Shown here piece after piece: positions 6,038 through 10,465 of a DNA stretch of 10,465 nt. Each line of letters opens with the position of its first letter. The stretch's first letter is position 1. The translations under genes were made by a program, and so were the position numbers. The stretch comes from Acidimicrobiaceae bacterium (GTDB lineage: Bacteria > Actinomycetota > Acidimicrobiia > Acidimicrobiales > Ilumatobacteraceae): the NCBI GenBank assembly GCA_003455715.1, contig DMQJ01000471.1:1-10465 (forward strand), given 5' to 3'. Under the pieces are notes generated by a model. It saw only the letters and a program-made list of their open reading frames with translations, was not told the origin of the DNA and did not search any database.

Positions 6038-7342
6038 TCACACGTCGGGGCTGGGTGTCCCCGCATCGCGTTGCGTCGACTTCGTGCCCACCAGCGTTCG
6101 ATCGGCAGCATCGACGGCGGCCTGCACCGATTCGGCGAGGGGAGCGGAGGCCGTACCGAGCGACGCCAGCACGGGCACATCGCCCACGCGGCCGCCTCCC
6201 GACAGGGCCTGCACCAGATCGGCGTGGAAGCGTTCACCGTCGTACTCGTCACGCGTGGCCACCCACAACACCCCGAACTCGTCGCCGCCGATGCGGGCCA
6301 CGGTGGCCTCAGCGGGAACGGCCTCACGGAGTGCTCGGGCGGTGGCCGTGATGAGCGCGTCGCCCACAAGGTGTCCGAGTGTGTCGTTGACGTGTTTCAG
6401 ATGGTCGACGTCGGCGATGGCCACCGCCACCACCCGGGTGCCGAACGATGCATCGAGTTCCGCCTGGGCCTGGGTGATGGCTTCTTCCCAGGCGCGGCGG
6501 TTGGCGACACCGGTGAGCGGGTCGGCCCGCGCCTCGTCGCGGGCCTCCACGACTGCTTGACCCAGTTCCAGCGTGGCCTGCAGCTGCCGTTGACGGTCGT
6601 GGGCAACGAGCCAGGCGAACACCAGCGGCGCCGCAACGAACGGCAGCGCAGTGAGGCGGGCGTCGGTGGCGGCGACCGCGGCGAGGCCGATGGACCCGAT
6701 GGCAGTGTCCATCGCGAAGGTCCAGGCGAGCAGCCGGGGGATGTCGTTCCAGGGCATCGCCAGCACCTTGGTGCGAATGGTGAGCATGACGGCGTCGATG
6801 GCGAACTGGGTGGCGAGTGCGACGAGGTACCACGGCCAGTGCGCGAGGTCGGGCTCGTCGATGCCTCGCCACCACAGCACCGCGGCAGGGCCGAGCACCT
6901 GCAGACCCGAGGCGGCCCGGAGCAGGAACCCGTGCAGGCGGTGTGGCCTGCGGAGGTAGTCGGGCCGAATGAGCTGCAGCCCGATGAGCACCACCAGCGG
7001 GGCCATCGTGACGGGCACCATGAACAGCGCAGCGACGAGTACCGACTCGGAGGGTGCAGCGCTGCCGTGCGCCGCTTCGAACGCCACCCGATACGACGAG
7101 GCATAGAGCACGATCAGCACCGCCGCCGCCACCCACTGGCTGCCGGTGACGCGCTCGGTCTGGAGGGCCAACGCGATGGAGAGCACCACCTGCGTACCGC
7201 CCATGAGCGCGGTGGTGATGCGGTCGCGGGGTTTGGGCTGGTGGGCAGCCGCCCGACGGCGGGCGAGCTCGAGGGTGTCGTCGAGAGCGGTGTCGCCGGT
7301 GGCGTCGCCGTTGCCGCGCATGCTCTCCCGCCCCTCGGCCAT
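6038..7342 (-). CDS. Membrane-bound GGDEF diguanylate cyclase
   Basis: Predicted to make the second messenger c-di-GMP from two GTP. Of 434 residues, the first 40 are polar, about 45-247 hold six or seven hydrophobic segments (near 47-62, 69-88, 99-124, 137-158, 168-188, 203-226 and 230-247), and the cytoplasmic GGDEF domain begins at DPLTGVANRRAWEE (274-287). The signature is intact (RIGGDEF, GGDEF at 352-356), with metal-binding D311 and the VNDTLGHLVGD segment (318-328), so it should be catalytic. No RxxD inhibitory site is found five residues before GGDEF. The C-terminal ADxxLYxAK motif is altered to AADRTLVGTK. The membrane part resembles MASE-type sensors, but I cannot name a family. 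ATG 7342 is preceded by GGAGG six bases away. It follows the amidase by 51 bases and precedes the kinase by 24, suggesting co-transcription with the kinase and linking c-di-GMP to that system. Confidence 0.92.
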   Translation of the reverse strand: MAEGRESMRGNGDATGDTALDDTLELARRRAAAHQPKPRDRITTALMGGTQVVLSIALALQTERVTGSQWVAAAVLIVLYASSYRVAFEAAHGSAAPSESVLVAALFMVPVTMAPLVVLIGLQLIRPDYLRRPHRLHGFLLRAASGLQVLGPAAVLWWRGIDEPDLAHWPWYLVALATQFAIDAVMLTIRTKVLAMPWNDIPRLLAWTFAMDTAIGSIGLAAVAATDARLTALPFVAAPLVFAWLVAHDRQRQLQATLELGQAVVEARDEARADPLTGVANRRAWEEAITQAQAELDASFGTRVVAVAIADVDHLKHVNDTLGHLVGDALITATARALREAVPAEATVARIGGDEFGVLWVATRDEYDGERFHADLVQALSGGGRVGDVPVLASLGTASAPLAESVQAAVDAADRTLVGTKSTQRDAGTPSPDV

Positions 7343-7362
7343 CTCACCCCTCCCCGCGTGTC

Positions 7363-7377
7363 AGTCGCCGAGCGACT
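7363..7377. repeat. Small inverted repeat in the GGDEF leader
   Basis: AGTCGC-CGA-GCGACT is a perfect 6-bp inverted repeat with a 3-base spacer, in the 51 bases between the amidase stop and the GGDEF start. On the minus strand it lies 2 bases after a TANNNT-like hexamer (TACGCT, plus 7379-7384) and 7 bases upstream of the GGAGG ribosome site. It could be an operator at an internal promoter or a weak hairpin after the amidase. There is no U-tract to support a classical terminator. Confidence 0.3.
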
Positions 7378-7393
7378 CAGCGTAGCGGGCGGC

Positions 7394-8857
7394 TCACGGC
7401 GCGGGAGCAGCGCCTCCCACGGCCACATGCGAGATCGTCGGTTCGTAGGTGGCGGCCAACCCGAGCACGTGAAGGTCGCCCTGTGGCGGCCCGATCAGTT
7501 GCACACCCATCGGCAGGCCAGCGCCGCCGAACCCCGCTGGCACGCACACCGCCGGGAGGCCGGCGAACGTGGCATAGATGGTGGTCTCCATCCAGCGGTG
7601 GTAGGTGTCCATCTCCCGGGCACCGATGTGGGTTGGCCAGTGCTGGTCGGCAGGGAACGGCCACACCTGGGCGCTGGGGAGGGCGAGGGCGTCGAAGCGC
7701 TCGAACAGGGCCGTGATGGCGTGGAAGAAGCGGGTGCGTACCCGAGCCGCATGGGCCAGTTGAGGCCCGGTGAGTCGGGCGGCCTGGTCGACCTCCCACA
7801 GGGCTTCGGGCTTCATCAACGGCCGATGGGTAGGGTCGGCCACCAGTGGGGCAAGACCCGAGCCCACGAGGTGGTGTCGCCACACCACCCACGCATCCCA
7901 CACCTGTTCGGCCGGCATCGGCAGGCTGACAGGCTCCACCTCGGCTCCCAACTCGGTGCAGCGCTGCAGGGCCTCGGCACACACGTCGAGCACGCCCGGC
8001 TCGGTCGCCAAGTGACCGTCGAGGTCGGCGAGCCAGCCGATGCGCACGCCGTGCAACGAGCGTCGGAGGAGTGCGGGCGCTCGGCTGGGTGCATCGGGGC
8101 CGGTGAGTTCGGCCGGCAGCACGTCGGGCAGCGAGTGAGGGTCGCGCGGGTCTGGACCGGCTTGGGTGCCAAGGAGCAGTGCCACGTCGAGCACGGTGCG
8201 CCCCATGGGGCCGTCGGTGCTCATCCGTGGCGTGTAGCGGTCGAACTCGGGCACGCTCGGCACTCGCCCCTGGCTGGGGCGGAAGCCGAACACGTTGTTC
8301 CAGCCAGCCGGGTTGCGCAATGAGCCCATGTAGTCGCTGCCGTCGGCGACGGGCACCATGCGGGTGGCGAGTGCCACGGCCGCGCCGCCGCTGCTGCCAC
8401 CGGCCGAGCGGGTGTGGTCGTAGGCGTTGAAGGTGGTGCCGTACACGTCGTTGTACGTGTGCGAGCCGAGGCCGAACTCGGGCACGTTGGTCTTGCCCAC
8501 CACGATGCACCCAGCGGCGCGCATGCGTTCCACCATGATGCAGTCGGCCGCCGGTACGAACTCGGCCAACAGGCGCGAGCCACTCGTGGTGCGCAGGCCC
8601 TTGGTAGCCCCAAGGTCTTTCACGGCGACGGGCATGCCATGCATCCAGCCGTACGACCGGCCGTGTGCCAGGTGGTGGTCGGCTGCGGTGGCCTCGGCCA
8701 GCAACTCGTCGGGGTCGCGCATGGCCACGATGGCGTTCACCGCCGGGTTCACCTGGGCGATGCGATCCAGGTACGCGGTCATCACCTCACGGCACGACAG
8801 GTCGCGCCGGTGGATGGCCATCGACAGGTCAGCGGCGCTCAACGTCGTGGGGTCCAT
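7394..8857 (-). CDS. Amidase-signature family hydrolase
   Basis: A 487-residue cytosolic amidase (PF01425), which hydrolyses a carboxamide or similar bond by a Ser-cisSer-Lys triad. The triad is read as K80 (MPVAVKDL), S155 (SAGGSSGGAA) and nucleophile S179 (ADGSDYMGSLRNPA). The intervals of 75 and 24 residues equal those of fatty-acid amide hydrolase (Lys142, Ser217, Ser241). The usual GGS before the nucleophile is MGS here. The C-terminal half keeps the AGLPAVCVPAGF-type and GLPMGVQLIGPP segments. The substrate is not predictable. It is unlikely to be the GatA subunit, since no gatB or gatC neighbours are seen and the best-conserved motifs fit stand-alone amidases. I chose ATG 8857 because the protein begins normally there (ALxxAxxxRxxSCxEVM-like) and upstream residues are basic and non-conserved. 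No Shine-Dalgarno is visible. It starts 23 bases after the upstream membrane-protein gene. Confidence 0.93.
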   Translation of the reverse strand: MDPTTLSAADLSMAIHRRDLSCREVMTAYLDRIAQVNPAVNAIVAMRDPDELLAEATAADHHLAHGRSYGWMHGMPVAVKDLGATKGLRTTSGSRLLAEFVPAADCIMVERMRAAGCIVVGKTNVPEFGLGSHTYNDVYGTTFNAYDHTRSAGGSSGGAAVALATRMVPVADGSDYMGSLRNPAGWNNVFGFRPSQGRVPSVPEFDRYTPRMSTDGPMGRTVLDVALLLGTQAGPDPRDPHSLPDVLPAELTGPDAPSRAPALLRRSLHGVRIGWLADLDGHLATEPGVLDVCAEALQRCTELGAEVEPVSLPMPAEQVWDAWVVWRHHLVGSGLAPLVADPTHRPLMKPEALWEVDQAARLTGPQLAHAARVRTRFFHAITALFERFDALALPSAQVWPFPADQHWPTHIGAREMDTYHRWMETTIYATFAGLPAVCVPAGFGGAGLPMGVQLIGPPQGDLHVLGLAATYEPTISHVAVGGAAPAP

Positions 8858-8880
8858 ACCCGAAGGCTGGCACACCGGGA

Positions 8881-10464
8881 TTACGGCATGTAGAAGCCGC
8901 AGCTGACGGCGATGGCTGCAGCCAGGTCGTCCTCCGGTTGTACGAACCACTCACCGAGCGGTTCGTACACCACGAAGGACGCATCGCCGTCGGGCGTGCT
9001 CACGATCCACCGGTAGCCGTCGCCTTCCACCGGGCCACCGTCGATGAACGTGCCGTCCACACCGCAATCGAGCAGCAGCAGGTCGAGGATGGTGGCCGAG
9101 GCGGTCGCAGGGTCGGTGAACTCGCCGGGGTCGCCTGGGTCGGTCGGCCCGGTGGGACCGCCGGCACCCATGGCGAACGAGTACTGGGCCGTGGGGGCGC
9201 CGGAACCAACGACGCCGGTCACCGTGCCGACGCCTGCCAACGCGCCGCCCGCGTCGCTGATCTGCACCGGCACGCCACCCACCAGCACGATGAGTTCGAA
9301 CTGGTGCGACTCGCCGCTGTCGCAGTCGCTGTAGTCGTCGATGGTGATCACGTACACCCCGTCGGGCGGGGTGCCCGACCAGATGATGTTCTCGGCCGGA
9401 GCGGCCATCACCGAGTTGCACCCGGAGTTGGCATCGACGTCGAGGGTGCCGCCGCTGGCCACCACCGGGTTGCCGTAGCTGACGGTGTCGCCGAACGGGT
9501 CGGTGACCGCCAGGTCGAGGTCGGCCGAGTCGGTCCAGCGCAGCGTCACTCGGATGTCGCCGGTCGCCAGGTCGGGCGTGTCGGGCGTGGCGCCGACGGT
9601 GCGGATGATCAACTCACCGCTGGTGAGGTCGACGAGCACGAACCCTTCGTCGACCGGGTCGCCAGCGATCACCACGATGATGATGGTCACGTCGAAGTCG
9701 GGCCAGCGGTCACCCACGTAGGTGGGCGGCTGACTCATCGGAATGGGCGGGGCCAGCGGGTTGCCACACGAGCACTTGGCCCGCGGCACACCCCACCGGT
9801 CCACCAGCACGGCATGGCCGCGCTGCAGCACTGAGGGGTGGGCGAACGCCTGACCGTTGCGGAATCCGTGGTTGGTCACTCGTGTGTCGCGAGTGAGCAC
9901 GACCGGCGTGAGGTCTTCGATGTAGGCGCGGATGTCGGCCACCGCGATGCCCTGCACGCTCGCCCACGCGGCTGCCTTGTCGGGGTTGGCTTCGAGGAAG
10001 GCGATCATCGCCTGCTGGTCGCACTCGGCGGCGTTACGGGTGCCGCCGTACAGGCCCGGGTTGTTGCCCGTCACCTGCGGCAATGCCACCTGGCCATCGC
10101 CCATCGGAGCGGTGGTGGTAGGCAGTGGGATGTCGGGCAGGCTCACTGTGGGAGGTGTCTCGGTGGTGCCCGCAGGTTCGGTGAACGGGTCGGCAGTGGG
10201 CACGTTCACCGGCTCGAGCAGCACCTCACCGGGCCCGAGCGTGCTCGGGTTGAGCGTGCCGGCGGGTACCGAGCTGGTGCTGCCGCCGGGAGTGGTGGTG
10301 GATGCTCCCACCACCGTTGTGCTGGTGGGTCCGGTGGTCTGCTCGTCGTCGTCGCTGGTGAGGACGAACACGGTGCCCACGAGAGCGACCGCGCCCACCA
10401 GTCCGCCGATGATGAGCGCCGGGTTGCGCTTCCGACCAGGAGGCGGCGCCGCCGTGGGTGGCGG
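8881..10464 (-). CDS. Membrane-anchored DUF6777 protein with DUF2135-like domain (5' partial)
   Basis: Function unknown. The frame runs off the right edge: codons before the GTG at 10398 read PPPTAAPPPGRKRNPALIIG, so that GTG is internal. Numbering from it, a Pro-rich basic cytoplasmic tail leads into a single helix (to about residue 14), then an acidic patch (DDDEQ) and a Thr/Ser/Pro-rich extracellular stalk to about 110. Residues about 115-222 match DUF6777 (NPGLYGGTRN, FLEANPDKAAAWA, TPVVLTRDTRVTNHGFR, AKCSCGNPLAPP). Residues about 283-372 match the DUF2135/YfaP-type beta-sandwich (VTLRWTDSADLDLAVTDPFGD, SGGTLDVDANSGC, DGVYVITIDDYSDC). The last 75 residues form a small domain with C445 and C500 near its ends that I do not recognise. 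Cysteines occur as likely pairs (209/211, 327/359, 445/500), fitting an extracytoplasmic location. DUF6777 proteins often accompany Ser/Thr kinases in actinobacteria; any such neighbour would lie off the window. The amidase follows 23 bases downstream. Confidence 0.85.
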   Translation of the reverse strand, partial: PPPTAAPPPGRKRNPALIIGGLVGAVALVGTVFVLTSDDDEQTTGPTSTTVVGASTTTPGGSTSSVPAGTLNPSTLGPGEVLLEPVNVPTADPFTEPAGTTETPPTVSLPDIPLPTTTAPMGDGQVALPQVTGNNPGLYGGTRNAAECDQQAMIAFLEANPDKAAAWASVQGIAVADIRAYIEDLTPVVLTRDTRVTNHGFRNGQAFAHPSVLQRGHAVLVDRWGVPRAKCSCGNPLAPPIPMSQPPTYVGDRWPDFDVTIIIVVIAGDPVDEGFVLVDLTSGELIIRTVGATPDTPDLATGDIRVTLRWTDSADLDLAVTDPFGDTVSYGNPVVASGGTLDVDANSGCNSVMAAPAENIIWSGTPPDGVYVITIDDYSDCDSGESHQFELIVLVGGVPVQISDAGGALAGVGTVTGVVGSGAPTAQYSFAMGAGGPTGPTDPGDPGEFTDPATASATILDLLLLDCGVDGTFIDGGPVEGDGYRWIVSTPDGDASFVVYEPLGEWFVQPEDDLAAAIAVSCGFYMP

Positions 10465-10465
10465 C

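Noticed and set aside
5972..8323. A 783-codon open frame on the plus strand
   Set aside because: It runs antisense to both the GGDEF gene and most of the amidase gene, whose motifs are complete. Its own translation is low-complexity Gly/His/Arg-rich sequence.
10396..10398. GTG as the start of the DUF6777 protein
   Set aside because: It falls inside the membrane helix. The 22 codons before it encode the Pro-rich basic tail and the first half of the helix, with no stop before the window edge.
1..10465. CRISPR arrays, insertion sequences, tRNA or rRNA genes, phage or defence genes
   Set aside because: I saw no regularly spaced direct repeats, transposase or integrase motifs, RNA-gene features or composition breaks. 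Every gene fits a chromosomal housekeeping, signalling or envelope role.

Overview
This is a 10.5 kb piece of high-GC chromosome that reads like an actinobacterium, most likely of the Acidimicrobiia/Ilumatobacter kind. That placement is an inference. It rests on strong G/C bias at third codon positions, a DevR/DosR-type response regulator, a SEC-C methionine aminopeptidase with a leaderless TANNNT promoter, a DUF427 protein, a DUF6777 membrane protein, and the surface repeats (VPxxGVxAVALNVT ... VVDVVGWF) common in that class. Genes are tightly packed, no gap reaches 300 bases, and there is no sign of mobile DNA, CRISPR or structural RNA genes.

Layout, left to right. (1) 2-2611 (+), 5' end missing: an exported-type protein with two surface repeats followed by a heparinase II/III-type polysaccharide lyase. 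(2) 2621-3601 (-): methionine aminopeptidase with an N-terminal SEC-C zinc motif. (3) 3667-4164 (-): DUF427 protein. (4) A 134-base divergent intergenic region with a DosR-box-like palindrome. (5) 4299-4967 (+): DevR/DosR-like response regulator. (6) 4985-6013 (-): DevS-like histidine kinase whose sensor is a single PAS domain. It is tail-to-tail with the regulator, with 17 bases between stop codons. (7) 6038-7342 (-): membrane diguanylate cyclase (GGDEF). (8) 7394-8857 (-): amidase-signature hydrolase. (9) 8881-10464 (-), 5' end missing: membrane-anchored protein with DUF6777 and DUF2135-like domains.

Genes 9, 8, 7 and 6 run in the same direction with gaps of 23, 51 and 24 bases, so some or all may be co-transcribed. 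The tightest functional unit is the centre: a DosR-like regulator, a PAS kinase with a DevS-like transmitter, and a c-di-GMP synthase read just before the kinase. Together they suggest a redox, gas or energy-state sensing module that may link a DosR-type response to c-di-GMP. The regulator keeps the DNA-contacting residues of M. tuberculosis DosR, and a palindrome resembling its operator lies 41 bases upstream of its start. The flanking genes look like ordinary surface-polysaccharide, housekeeping and cell-envelope functions.
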